From: Rhynchopus sp. YZ270_cl-10
Lineage: Eukaryota; Euglenozoa; Diplonemea; Diplonemida; Diplonemidae
Length of the DNA: 64,000 nucleotides
NCBI GenBank assembly: GCA_964035575.1
Contig: OZ037843.1
Coordinates: 682,001 to 746,000, forward strand
Direction of reading: 5' to 3'
The notes beneath the pieces are model-generated. The model was not told the DNA's origin, did no database searches, and worked only from the letters and a program-made list of their open reading frames with translations. The position numbers and the translations under genes are program-made. Positions 46,950 to 57,231 of this stretch are shown piece by piece (the stretch's first letter is position 1; each line of letters starts with the position of its first letter).

Positions 46950-47612
46950 ATGGTGTCCTGCGGGATCCAGTCGCTGACAATACTGCTGTGTGTGGTGCTG
47001 ATTCTGTCGACAGGTGCGATCATCGGTGGCTTCACTCTGTCAACATGGGACGACCTTGTGGAGAAAGCACGTACCACAGGTGACGAGGGCTTCGGGATGT
47101 GTCTCGACAGTGGCACGGCGGACATCGAAACGGTCTCGGCACGCTACCTGCGCTCCGTCCTTGGCAGTGTGGACACGGCAGTGAAGGAGTATCTGAAGGT
47201 GCCTGAACAGCTCGTGGTGTCCATTGTCAAACTGGCACAGGCACAGCACCCAAACGTGAGCACGAGCCCTGCCTTTGCAGCATCCAATTTGCGTCCTGCA
47301 GTCATGTCTGCCTTTAAGGCTGGGAAGGCGTCTGGAATTCTACGCTTCGCTCACGAAGCGTACCCGTGGAGTCCGGCACATCCTGTTCCGTGGAAGAGGG
47401 GTGACGGGTTTGCAGGGTGGGGCTCGAGGATGTCGTACATGAATGATGTGAACGATCACGTACCGGCAAATGGCACCAGCCCTATCATGCTGTATGCTGC
47501 ACGTGACCCCTTTACGCTGGCAGAGGGACTTTCCGACTATGCTGTCTTCACAGAAATCAACGCGCTAGGCGACATCAGAGACCCCTCGCAGTCGTGTAAC
47601 CAGGGTTTTTGA
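46950..47612 (+). CDS. Membrane-anchored, possibly truncated sensor-like protein
   Basis: 220 residues. Residues 9-28 (LTILLCVVLILSTGAIIGGF) form a signal anchor. The following region (STWDDLVEKARTTGDEGFGM .. RYLRSVLGSVDTAVKEYLKV) reads like the membrane-distal helix of Cache-type extracellular sensors found in front of nucleotide cyclases or kinases in protists; this is from family memory and is uncertain. No second membrane span or catalytic domain follows, so the protein ends about where the sensor fold would be half complete. Just after the stop, the field of duplicated GTGGGTTG.AGC.CAGCCTT sequence begins, which suggests that a longer gene was cut by a rearrangement. N-glycosylation-type sites (NVST, NGTS) fit an extracellular location. 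Confidence 0.65.
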   Translation: MVSCGIQSLTILLCVVLILSTGAIIGGFTLSTWDDLVEKARTTGDEGFGMCLDSGTADIETVSARYLRSVLGSVDTAVKEYLKVPEQLVVSIVKLAQAQHPNVSTSPAFAASNLRPAVMSAFKAGKASGILRFAHEAYPWSPAHPVPWKRGDGFAGWGSRMSYMNDVNDHVPANGTSPIMLYAARDPFTLAEGLSDYAVFTEINALGDIRDPSQSCNQGF

Positions 47613-48015
47613 TGATTGCTTTGTGGGTTGACGCAGCCTTCGTGGGTTTTGTTATCAGGATTGGGGTTGGGTTAGGATTGCCTGCAGGTGGGTGGGGTGG
47701 TTTTGTGGCGATGATGGCTTTGTGGCTTGCGTGTGTTGCAGCACAGCCTTGATGGGTTGTGTCGACACTGGAGTGGGGGGTAGGCAACGTGGTCTGCATG
47801 CTGCAGGTGGGTGGGTGGTGTGGGTGGTATGGTGGTGGGGCTCTCTCTATCTCCGGCTTCACATCGCACTATGTGCGACGTTCGAGGCAAGAGAGGTGCA
47901 CCACCCATATCCTTGTGGCGATCTGCGTGGCATGGCAGTGTTGGGAGGCGGTAGTTGGTTTGCGTACACTTGAAAAGGCTTCACTGTGGTTGGTCGTGGT
48001 TCTCTGTGGGTTGTA
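47613..48015 (+). repeat. Segmental duplication A, copy 1
   Basis: 47681-48013 matches 54412-54740 with very few changes (CCTGCAGGTGGGTGGGGTGG start, GGCTTCACTGTGGTTGG end). Includes CACATCGCACTATGTGCGAC, a short palindromic phrase that recurs at 53826, 54040, 54588, 54769, 55050 and 56380. No conserved frame, so the duplication is not of a working gene. Confidence 0.75.
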
Positions 48016-48663
48016 GTACTGGCACCTACGGCGTGGCACTACTACTGAGTGTCTCATCAACACCATCAGGGCAACCCTTACAGAGGTGTTGAGTGAGAGT
48101 CACATTTGGTGGGGGGTTTGGTTTGCACTGCGTCCTGAGGTTTTGTCCATTAATATTTCCACTATGTCCCAAGAGAGGCATCGAGTGTCATTGACACTGC
48201 TCGATGACGGCATCTACACATCGTCTCCAGGAATGAAACAAATCGGGTCGTTGATCTGCTCTACAACCTCCCATCTTGGATATGGAAAGGCGAGCAGCAC
48301 CGCGCTCAAGGAGGCAAGGACTCTCTCTCCGTCATTCTCTTTCCCACCTCTGCCATGCGTGCACATTGCCAAGCACATCGCCCCAAACAGAATACAACAC
48401 AAACCCCCTTTTTTCATAAGATGATTCCTCTACGGCTGCAACTCCACTCAGATCTGCATGACCTGGAAGAGCCCCCCTCCTCAGGAGCCCCCTCCTGAGG
48501 GTGTGTGCTGTAACCCTGGATGGGAGATATGCCAGGGACACTGCTAACAACCCTGAAGTGGAGCAGTGCTGTGGCGAACACCCAGGCGGTTCTGAGAAGA
48601 ACGCCACATGCTGCGGATACAAATGTTGTTGAGAGGTGCAGTGCGCGTGACGACGTGTCCTTT
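48016..48663. other. Coding-like but unassigned stretch
   Basis: A 112-codon plus-strand frame (48086-48424) includes RPEVLSINISTMSQERHRVS. No domain recognised; may be a fragment of a decayed gene. AGCCCCCTCCTCAGGAGCC.. near 48470 is a hairpin. Confidence 0.25.
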
Positions 48664-48883
48664 GGGTGTGGGAGGTGTGGGAGGTGGAGGTGCACAGTGT
48701 TGTGAGTGTGGGGGGTTTGTGGTCCCTCCATCGTTTGTGGGTGATGGGAGGGGAAGCTGTGTGTCTGGCCGAGTGGTGCTTTCGTGCATTTTTCTAGCAC
48801 CTCAGCTTGTCTGTGGTTGCAGCACGAGAGCACCTTTGGCGTTCTTCCTTGCGTGAGGTGGGTGGAGACAGCGTGGAGGCTGC
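48664..48883 (+). repeat. Segmental duplication B, copy 1
   Basis: GGGAGGTGGAGGTGCACAGT .. GCACGAGAGCACCTTTGGCG .. GAGACAGCGTGGAGG. Two further copies at 53337 and 60330. Confidence 0.75.
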
Positions 48884-48965
48884 GGGTTCTTGTGCAGAAC
48901 GTGGCAGGTAACGGTGTGTGCCAGGGGCAGGGAAGGTGCTGTTGTCGCGCTGCAAGTGAATGCGT

Positions 48966-49565
48966 TTCTTGTGCGACAGGCACCTCCTCTGGTGCTCTGT
49001 TTACTTAGGGATCCCTCGTACCAGGCGAGGTGTGATTCCCTATGACTCATTTGCGGGGTTTGATGTCCAAGTGAAAAGGGTAACTGGTCGGCGAACTCTG
49101 GGAGGCTGCCACATCCGGGGTGAGATGTGCTGCCTGTTAATGACTTCTCGAGTCCGCATTGCACTTCGCGGTAGCCCCAAGGGAAGACACCCTTCTTCAG
49201 AAGCCAGGTAGAGAATGCTGCCCCCCACCCACCCCCTCTACACTGTCCGCGTAGATCCCCCCATTATGTAAGGAGTCATCTGATGCCACAAGGCAAGTCG
49301 CTCCCCCAAAGCGATTACATTGGATGGCACGTGCGCGTTTACGAACTGAGCCATGATTGCCCTTGGGGTCCCCGCTATGCTCCCACGGTAACACTGTGCA
49401 AAGTCATAGTTGGTCGTTGTAATAGGCTGGGGTATAAAGGGGTCGTGTGATTTGCCGAGCGGTTGTGAACCGCCTCCGTTCTCTTACGGTACGGAACACT
49501 CACGTCCCACCCTTTGCATGAGCTCGACTGAGATGCGTTTTAGCACGTTTCAACTTCTCTCTTTT
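48966..49565 (+). repeat. Segmental duplication C, copy 1 (without insertion)
   Basis: From CTTGTGCGACAGGCACCTCC to TAGCACGTTTCAACTTCTC; the same sequence at 60620-61790 is split by a 562-bp element. Includes GGAGTCATCTGATGCCACAA, the empty site for that insertion. Its end is a degenerate M4 tail (TTTCAACTTCTCTC, T-run). Confidence 0.8.
49440..49565 (+). ncRNA. Possible tRNA-related SINE head (A-box-like)
   Basis: TGATTTGCCGAGCGGTTGTG resembles a Pol III A box (TRGCNNAGYNGG with one mismatch) and GCGGTTGTGAACCGC is a D-arm-like hairpin. CCGTTCTCTTACGG gives a second stem. No B box follows, and the 3' end is M4-like. A real tRNA is excluded because acceptor and T arms are absent. Confidence 0.3.
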
Positions 49566-51243
49566 CTTCCCCCCGAGAGGAAGCGGGGTTTTACTTGTTT
49601 TTTTTTTCCATACGTTGTTATGTTCATATGCGGGTAAGCAGGCAAACAACAACACCGAACCGAACCCATGGAATATGAGGGCCATTTGCTTCGACCCCAT
49701 GGCCTACCTGCAAGCCGAAGCCACCACACCATCCCAAGACCTCCCCGGAAGAGGGGCAGATCCCACGTTCTCGCTAGCGCAGGCAGGCACCAACGTAACG
49801 TAACCTGAGCCCATGCGACACCTTAGCTACGTACTGCTATGTACTGCCTCTGTGAGGCGCCTGCGAGGAATACTGCCAACCCTTCTTCAACCCTGCTGCA
49901 ACCGCTCCTGGTGTTTGTGACAGTGAGCTGGACAAGCAGACGCAGCAAGACTCGCAACAATCATGTGAACATGAGTGCCTCAGACAGCACTATCCGGCAG
50001 CAGTTTTGCTTCAAGAGGAAGTCCTCACCGCAGACTGTTTACAGAGTGGCTGCATTCCTCTTCGGTATGGGGTGCTCCAACCTAGTTTTAAAAAAAACGT
50101 TTGTCATTGCTTCTGCAGGCGGCGGTTGCGGCTGTCATTCCTGAGTTCTTCTTGTGTGGTGTATCGTTAATGCGGCTTGGTCGCAGTGCTGTGTACTTTG
50201 TGACATAGTTCGGATTCTATTTCCTCCAGCACTGACTGCACCTGGGTTCAGCAATGTGACGCAGATAGGTGGAAGCTTTCTTTCCGGCTGCGAAGCTTTA
50301 ACCACCCCTGGACTGCGCTGGCCAGATGGCACAACATCCCCCTGGTCACGCAGTTGGACTTCGAAGCCTTCTCGGGTCTAGACGTACCAAGGACAACACT
50401 GCGAGAGAGGACGACCTTCGGCAGCATGCTGAGGCAGGCGAAGAGATGCCACCCAACAGGCACACATGGCAGGGCACGGCGCGAGAGGTCCACCATCTCA
50501 AGGAATTTGGGGGAGGCATCATGACGGGGGTCTCGGTGCGTCTTCTGTGCTTACGCACGGAGGTTGCGAAGTAGTCTACGAGCCTTGCAGAAGAAGGCTG
50601 AAGAGGGAGTACACATGCACAGAAGGCGCGATGGATTGACTGCTCAGTGTCGCATGCTGCCACTCCAGCTGAACGCTCCTTCCGGGGCGATCAATGGAAA
50701 CAGGTAGCAGCGGTACAGGAGCAGGCAGAAGTGGTGCCAAAGGAAGCAGTTGTGGCAGCGCGTACAGCAGCTGCCACACGGGTTAGAACAGCGAAGGTTA
50801 GAACAGGAGAAAGGCAAACGCGCGCCACTAAGGCAGAGGCGCGTACGAACCTGGAGTATTGCAACATCCACAGCAGAATGCGGTGCGCTTATTGTGAGCA
50901 CAACACCATCGACCAAGAAATGCTGCACGACGCACCACTGCGACGTGACGACTTTGGAAAGATGTGACGAAGCTCGCTACTCATGCGACCTACAGTATGT
51001 CACGCATGTGGACAGTGTGCAGGGGATGGCCTCGGATTTTATCTGCACAGACGTATTGCACAGTGCACCACAACTGCGCGGCGCACAACAAAGTTGCTTG
51101 CGACATCTGTAAGCAAAATGCGGGGAAGAAAAAGAAGAGGAAGGGTTTGCCGATGTTACGATGTTAGCGTCCACGGCGAGGTGTTGTAAGAAGGGGCACC
51201 ATGAGTCAAGCAACGCTCTCTTTTAGTGTCTTCTGTTGTTGGC
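49566..51243. other. Decayed coding-like region
   Basis: GC-balanced, with Cys-rich short frames (for example around 49900-50140 and 50860-51110) that change frame repeatedly. CAGGCACAC.TGGCAGGG occurs near 50458 and again near 58636. No domain could be named. Probably remnants of secreted Cys-rich protein genes. Confidence 0.3.
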
Positions 51244-51325
51244 CGCAGGGTACTTGTGCTTTCATCCGGATGGCTGGCATCGTACGTGGGTCAGTCGGAG
51301 GTGCCTGCATTAATAACTTCACTTT
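51244..51325 (+). repeat. Module M6, copy 5, extended
   Basis: CGCAGGGTACTTGTGCTTTC, ATCCGGATGGCTGGCATCGT, ACGTGGGTCAGTCGGAGG, TGCCTGCATTAATAAC. Confidence 0.65.
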
Positions 51326-52102
51326 AGTGTACGATAACGAAGGTGTGCACGTGGCATCCTCTTTCTTCTCCGTCTTCTGGCGGTTGGTAGAAGGGGGTGG
51401 GTCACGACAAGCTTAACAGCTTTAGCCACCCTGTATTTGTCTCCACTTCAACACCCAACAAGGTTAGGACAGTAGGTTTAAGAGGATTTGCTGCGGACTG
51501 CACTTCGTTGACAAGGATTTATCTTTCAAGCTGCAGTGCCCCTAATAAGGAATAGCAAGAACCTGAGGCATCCTGTGGTTCAAAGAACGTCCGAAACATA
51601 CCGAACCCCCCCCGAGCAAAGCCCACACAAACGACCGACACGCACAATGACGACGTGGTGTACTGGGAGGGGATAAAGGGAAGGACGAGAAGAAGGGCAC
51701 GAAGGGAGGCCAAGGGGGGCCGGTACGTACTGCCTCCCCTCCACTCCCCTCCACTCGCCTCCGAGACCCTCCAATACAACCCGATTGATGCCCGCAAAGG
51801 CCTTTGAGAAGGCGGGATGAATGTTCTGAAGCTGCGTCACATCAACAAACTCTTTTTTTTTAAACTACCAACCCGATTCGCACCCTTTGCCAGCTAGGAT
51901 CCAATACCGGCACTAGACACTCAGTATTCCCCCCCCCCCTTTTGAATGGCCCCCACCCCCTTTCTTTGAACAATCAACGACACACAACGACCCTCTCATT
52001 TTCCCTCCGTACCTCCTACCCCACCACACTTCTTTTACTTATTCTAAAAACCCTTTACTTCCCCACACAGATGAACACAACACTATGGAGGTGTGCCACG
52101 CT
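51326..52102. other. Unassigned stretch
   Basis: C-rich runs (51925) and no frame with recognisable motifs. CCCCTCCACTCCCCTCCACTC near 51736 is a short direct repeat. Confidence 0.3.
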
Positions 52103-52226
52103 CCTATCAGCTTTTGACGGTAGTGTAGTGGACTACCGTGGCTGTAACGGGTAACGGGGAATTAGGGTTCGATTCCGGAGAGGGAGCCTGAGAAACGGGT
52201 ACCACATCTAAGGATGGCAGCAGGCG
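52103..52226 (+). pseudogene. SSU (18S) rRNA fragment, about 124 nt
   Basis: CCTATCAGCTTTTGACGG, TAGTGTAGTGGACTACCG, GGTAACGGGGAATTAGGG, TTCGATTCCGGAGAGGGAGC, CTGAGAAACGG.TACCACATC and GGCAGCAGGCGC follow the conserved 5'-domain of eukaryotic small-subunit rRNA (around E. coli 290-400 region) without a gap. Identity stops abruptly on both sides, so this is an inserted rRNA scrap, not an rDNA unit. A few changes in otherwise invariant positions (GGGTACC for GGCTACC, AAGGATGG for AAGGAAGG) support decay. Confidence 0.85.
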
Positions 52227-52367
52227 CTGACTGCAGAGGAGGTGGGTTAGCAGTGAGGAGGTGGTTCCGTGAGAAACGCTGCGGGGGGGGAGTTTGGGTG
52301 TGATGCAGGGTATATGGAGTTTGCATAAGGACGGGGTCAGCATTGGCTACGCTAGGAGGAGCTTGTG

Positions 52368-52795
52368 TCATGCAGGCAAGCTGCTTGACGCATGCTGTTA
52401 TTGACGTTGTGGTGCCGGAACACATCCGCAACGGAACAAAGAAGCTACACAGACCTCCCACAGAGAGATCCCTCTTGGGCCAGGTCTGCATCGTTCACAT
52501 CGGACAGCCTGTTTTGCCGGACTCTCATCTCCGACTGCATTGCCACTATTTTGCCCGATTGGTCAGGTTTGCACCGTGAAGCTGGGTCGGACTGTTCGCG
52601 AGACACCCATCTCCGATCCTTGCGTTGCCACCACTTTGTGTCATGCTGCAAGCTGCTTTGATGCGTGCGTCCGTTGTCGATGTGGTGTCCATGGATTCAT
52701 CTCGTGGAACACATCCGCAACGGAATACGAAGCTACACAGACCTCCCAGACAGCGTGCAAAGAGACATCCCCTGCAGCCCTGCAGTGCAACGAAG
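52368..52795 (+). repeat. Nested imperfect tandem duplication
   Basis: CACATCCGCAACGGAA occurs at 52421 and 52710 (289 bp apart) with similar surroundings (GAAGCTACACAGACCTCCCA). Inside, GGcCAGGTcTGCAtCG and GGTCAGGTTTGCACCG begin two 82-bp subunits. Frames across it are Cys-rich, suggesting a duplicated exon of a lost secreted protein. Confidence 0.55.
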
Positions 52796-53336
52796 TAGAG
52801 TTCAGACACCCCCCCCTCGAAGTGCAAACCCGACCATTGCGTTCATCGCATCCTCAGCCTCACCAGCGCTCTTCGAAACTGTGCACCCATCCGTATGGAA
52901 CGGCGAAGACTTTCGTTTGTGCGTTGCTCAGTGCAACAGATGGCCAAGATATTTTATTGGTCTGTCGTGGGCTTGCTGTGAGGACCTCCGGGCCGATTGT
53001 GATACGGTGCTTTGCAGGTGAGCGTAGTGGTGAGATGCTTGAGTAGGAGGTGAAGGAACGTGCGGTTGTGTGCTGGACAGTGTGCGTTCCAGCAGAACGG
53101 TCGTCCAGTGTGCCGCAGAGGGGGGGTGCGTGCGGAGCGAGCCAGATCTTATAAACGTTTTTTTTTTTTTAAAGCGTCACTTACCCTTTTCATAACAACG
53201 TACCTCCCCGCCCAACCCTTTTTCTGTAATTCATCACCACTGAGATCGTTATCACCACGTGGTCTTTCACTGTCTTCTTGGTAGCGGTGCTTGGGGTGCT
53301 TGGGGTGCTTGGGGTGCTTGGGGTGATGACGCTAGG
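52796..53336. other. Decayed coding-like DNA and spacer
   Basis: An open frame continues to 53046 (rich in S, P, C) without a known domain. CTTGGGGTGC occurs four times in tandem at 53288-53325. Confidence 0.3.
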
Positions 53337-53545
53337 GGTGTGGGAGGTGGAGGTGCACAGTGTTGTGAGTGTGGGGGGTTTGTGGTCCCTCCATCGTTTG
53401 TGGGTGATGGGAGGGGAAGCTGTGTGTCTGGCCGAGTGGTGCTTTCGTGCATTTTTCTGGCACCTCAGCTTGTCTGTGGTTGCAGCACGAGAGCACCTTT
53501 GGCGTTCTTCCTTGCGTGAGGTGGGCGGAGACAGCGTGGAGGTTG
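53337..53545 (+). repeat. Segmental duplication B, copy 2
   Basis: Matches 48664-48883 closely, then diverges at GGTTGTGTGGGTTTC. Confidence 0.75.
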
Positions 53546-54411
53546 TGTGGGTTTCTTTTGCAGAATGTGGCAGGTAACGGTGCGTGCCAGGGGCAGGGAA
53601 GGTGCTGTTGTGTCGCTGCTGCAGCAAGAGAATGTGGCAGGGAGCGAGTGGAGACAGCGTGTGCAGCTGTGTGGGGAGGCACATCGCCCGACATGTAGCC
53701 CTACAGATACTGTATCTGCGTGGCATGGCAGTGTTGGGAGAGCGTAGTTGGTTTGCTTGAAAAGGCTTCACTGTGGTTGGGGTCGTGGTTCTCTCTGCAT
53801 GGGCGGTGGTGATGTGATGCCTGCTTCACATCGCACTATGTGTGATGTTCGAGGCGTGGTGGACACATCCAGGCTTTGCAACAGAGGATCAAATGGTGAG
53901 GGAGGTGCCACAGGGCAGTGTGGGTGACACAGATGAATCACTTCGCTTCCGGTTTGCGTGGGTTGCAGCACATCCTTTATGGGTGTTGTCGACACCTTTG
54001 GTGGGTGGTTTGTGGAGGTGGCTCTCTTTCTCGTGCCTCACATCGCACCATGTGATGTTCGAGGCGAGAATGACGTACCCAAACAGAACCACCCAGGTTG
54101 GTGCACCGCACAACGTATCCTAGACAGGGAGCCACGTGTGGAGGAGGGCTTGGTACGGCTTTGTGACTTTGTGTGTTGCACAGCAGAGTGGGGTTCACTT
54201 TTGACAGACAGGACTCATGGTCCTGTGTCTTCAATGTTCCTCGTTCATCTGGCTGATGAGAGGAAGCGGGAGTAGAGCATATCGGATGTAAACCACGAAA
54301 TGGATTGTAGGGCTGCATGGTTGGGGGTCCACCCCGGTGCACCGGTCATTGTACGAATGGTACACTGTTTACGAGAGGGCTTTTGAATATCAAGTCAGCT
54401 TGATAACTTTT
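53546..54411. repeat. Mosaic of array-A sub-blocks
   Basis: 53716-53935 (CTGCGTGGCATGGCAGTG .. GGCGGTGGTGATG .. CATCGCACTATGTGTGATG) is repeated at 54654-54880. CTCACATCGCACCATGTGAT at 54033 is a variant of the same phrase. 54280-54350 resembles 27890-27955. Confidence 0.55.
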
Positions 54412-55097
54412 CCTGCAGGTGGGTGGGGTGGTTTTGTGGCGATGATGGCTTTGTGGCTTGCGTGTGTTGCAGCACAGCCTTGATGGGTTGTGTCGACACT
54501 GGAGTGGGGGGTAGGCAACGTAGTCTGCATGCTGCAGGTGGGTGGGTGGTGTGGGTGGTATGGTGGCGGGGCTCTCTCTATCTCCGGCTTCACATCGCAC
54601 TATGTGCGACGTTCGAGGCAAGAGAGGTGCACCACCCATATCCTTGTGGCGATCTGCGTGGCATGGCAGTGTTGGGAGAGCGTAGTTGGTTTGCGCACAC
54701 TTGAAAAGGCTTCACTGTGGTTGGGGTCGTGGTTCTCTCTGCATGGGCGGTGGTGATGCCTGCTTCACATCGCACTATGTGTGATGTTCGAGGCGTGGTG
54801 GACACATCCAGACTTCGCAACAGAGGATCAAATGGGGGACGGAGCACAACATCATGGTGAGGGAGGTCCCACAGGGCAGTGCGGTAAACGGGTGTGGGTT
54901 GCAGCGCAGCCTTTGTGGGTTTTTGTCGACACTGAATACTTTGTCCTTTGGTGGGGTTCCCCTCTCTCTCGCTCTCTCTCTCTCTCGCTCTCTCTCTCTC
55001 TCGCTCTCTCTCTCTCTCGCTCTCTCTCTCTCGCTCTTTCTCCGGCCTCACATCACACCATGTGTGATGTTCGAGGCGAGAATAACTGTACTCAAAA
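54412..55097 (+). repeat. Segmental duplication A, copy 2, plus CT-rich microsatellite
   Basis: 54412-54740 equals 47681-48013. A (CTCTCTCTCTCG)n tract spans 54960-55035. ACTCAAAA at 55090-55097 is the left target duplication of the next element. Confidence 0.75.
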
Positions 55098-56305
55098 CAC
55101 GCATGCGGCTAAATAGTACCTATTTTCCAGATTTTCCTTAACCTAAATAGACAAATTTACCTGTTTTTATTACCTTGTGATTTTCCCACTTTTCACATTT
55201 TCGAGGCAGGGTACCACCCAAAAGCGCTGTTTCTTGCATTTTTGGGCCAATCCCAGCCTGTGTTGGGGTCACTTTAAAAAAATGGCCAAAATTTCCATCA
55301 CTTAAATTTTTGGGAAGTGCCAAGTACATGGAAAACAAAAGATCTTAGTAAGGGGAAATTTTTTTTGAGCGGGGTTTTGATATCTTCTTAGTTTTTTTTT
55401 TCCACTAAGATCTTAGTGGAAAAAAACACCAAAAAACTAAGATCTTAGTTTTTTTTCTAAGATCTTAGTTTTTTTTTCTAAGATCGTAGCCACTTTATTT
55501 TTAAGATCTTAGTTTTGTTTTTAAGATCTTAGTTTTTTTTGGTGGAAACTAAGATCTTAACAAAAAAAAACTAAGATATTCAACACAAAACACTAAGATC
55601 TTACTTAATTTTAAGAAAACACTAAGATCTTAAAAAAACGGTATTTTTCGCTCATATCTTAATTAAGATCTTTTGTAATCCATGCAAGTATCTAGTTTGC
55701 AGTAACTTTTGGCAGTATGTTTTTGTGGGGATTTGTCCTCTGGCGGGGGTAAGGGTTGTATATCTACCGACGGGTTGTAGAGGGTTTTGCGAGCATTCAC
55801 CTCACTGTAGCGGGTTATTTCGAAAATAATGGACAAGTTCATGGTTGATACAATTTTTGGCCATTACACCAGTGAGATTCACAGGGTAAAATGTAACTAT
55901 GATTCTGGGCCACCGGCCCCTCGAAATGCAAAAAGGTCCCAAACCCGGGCGCGCTACGTGCGCCGACCTTTTTGCAGCTTTGGTCAAAGTTGTCTTTTTC
56001 GGCCGCAAAATGTAGGCGAAGATATTCAGACCTCTATTTTTTTGCGGAGCAAAAAAATAATATTGATGGATGGGGAGGCGAAAAAAAATTAGGGTACAGT
56101 GTAAAAATGCAGCTTTTACACTACAGAGCCACTCAAAGATTGAAATTCCCCTCAGAAAAAAAAGCAGGTATTTTTTTCCTGCCCCCTATTTTTCCCGTAT
56201 ATAAAAACAGGTAAATTTATTTTACCTTCCCCCTTTATAAAAACAGGTAAATTCTTTTTTTATTCTGAAAACCTAAATAGTAAATAGCTTTTAGGCTCAC
56301 GCGTG
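55098..56305 (+). mobile_element. Non-autonomous hAT-like element, copy 2, with nested insertion
   Basis: Same ends as copy 1 (CACGCATGCGGCTAAATAG .. TTTTAGGCTCACGCGTG); flanked by ACTCAAAA (55090-55097, 56306-56313). 1208 bp, of which 364 bp is the nested element at 55327 and its duplication. Interior nearly identical to copies 1 and 3, so the three are recent. Confidence 0.9.
55327..55684. mobile_element. Palindromic-word element, AAGATCTT type (358 bp), nested in hAT copy 2
   Basis: Left CATGGAAAACAAAAGATCTTA, right AAGATCTTTTGTAATCCATG; flanked by CAAGTA (55321-55326, 55685-55690). Copies 1 and 3 of the host read GTGCCAAGTATCTAG without interruption, so the ends and the 6-bp duplication are proven by an empty site. 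The body consists of about fifteen AAGATCTTAG words with A/T-runs. Confidence 0.87.
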
Positions 56306-56313
56306 ACTCAAAA

Positions 56314-57024
56314 TACCCAAAATTTCCTTTTTTTTTTTGGTGAGGTGTTGTTGAGGCACTTTCTCTCTTTCTCCGGCCTCACATCGCACTATGTGTGACG
56401 TTCGAGGCGAGAATGAGCACAACCTCCATGCACCACTACCCCCTTAGGCACCAGCTTGAGCACACCCATTGTCGGGGTTGCTATCACGGCTTGTCTTTCG
56501 AGGCCGACAGTCCACGCCATCCTCACATAGGTGTTGCACATATTCTTTGTGGGTGCTGAGGTGTGGTCCACTTGCCGCCTTTGCTATTTGGGAGGGTTGG
56601 GGTTGTGATGCAGTGTCTTGCGAACGCACTGTCGCTTGACGGAACTCTGCACAGAGCTGAGCAGAAGAAGCGGCTGACGCTGTTGATAGTTTCCTTCATG
56701 GGCATGCTGCTGCCTGTGGTGGGCATGCTCATGTTGCTTGATCCTTGCAACGTTATGTTGCGTGTTGTGCATGATGGTATGGGGTCCCGTGCTCAGTGTG
56801 TTAGCTGTCCCAAAAATTAATAAAATGGGGAAAACAGTTTGAGCTCAGAAACTTCGCAGGTGTGCCGCAGAAAATGTTTCACAAAGCGTCATTACCCACT
56901 ACCTTTGGCCCTTTTTTGGGTATGAAAGGCCAAAATGGACAAGAGGTCCAGGGATGCCGTTTTCACTTTCATATTCCATACAATGCAGCGAGGCCGAATC
57001 AGCCTCGCTAAGGCCGGCTGAGGC
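56314..57024. other. Unassigned stretch with a small membrane-span frame
   Basis: A frame at 56563-56820 includes KKRLTLLIVSFMGMLLPVVG, one hydrophobic segment, and ends in TAA. No start context or acceptor-like tract is present; probably a remnant of a membrane protein gene. CACATCGCACTATGTGTGAC at 56380 belongs to duplication field A. Confidence 0.25.
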
Positions 57025-57080
57025 GTGGCTGAGGCGTATTTGGGAATACTTACGTTTCGTACGCCTCAGCCACGCCTGAA
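57025..57080. mobile_element. Small foldback, GGCTGAGGCGTA arms
   Basis: GTGGCTGAGGCGTA .. TACGCCTCAGCCAC around TTTGGGAATACTTACG. A second copy in related form is at 59024-59078 (CGTGGCTGAGGCGTA .. TACGCCTCAG). Confidence 0.5.
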
Positions 57081-57151
57081 GAATTATTTTTTTTTGTTGT
57101 GAAAAAATGCCTCAACCACGCCTGAGTTACAAGGTATTTTTGAGTTACAGT

Positions 57152-57231
57152 CACGACGGTGAAGTAAATGACCTTGACTTGTGGTTTCACAAAATAAAAC
57201 CACAAGTCAAGTCATTTAATTCACCGTCGTG
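57152..57231. mobile_element. CACGACGG foldback element (80 bp)
   Basis: CACGACGGTGAAGTAAATGA pairs with TCATTTAATTCACCGTCGTG, and TTGACTTGTGGTTT with AAAACCACAAGTCAA. Almost the entire unit is one hairpin. Relatives at 28033 and 17201. Confidence 0.65.

Noticed and set aside
49440-49520. Complete tRNA (Leu/Ser type)
   Set aside because: A-box-like start and a D-arm hairpin exist, but no T arm or acceptor pairing; kept only as a possible SINE head.
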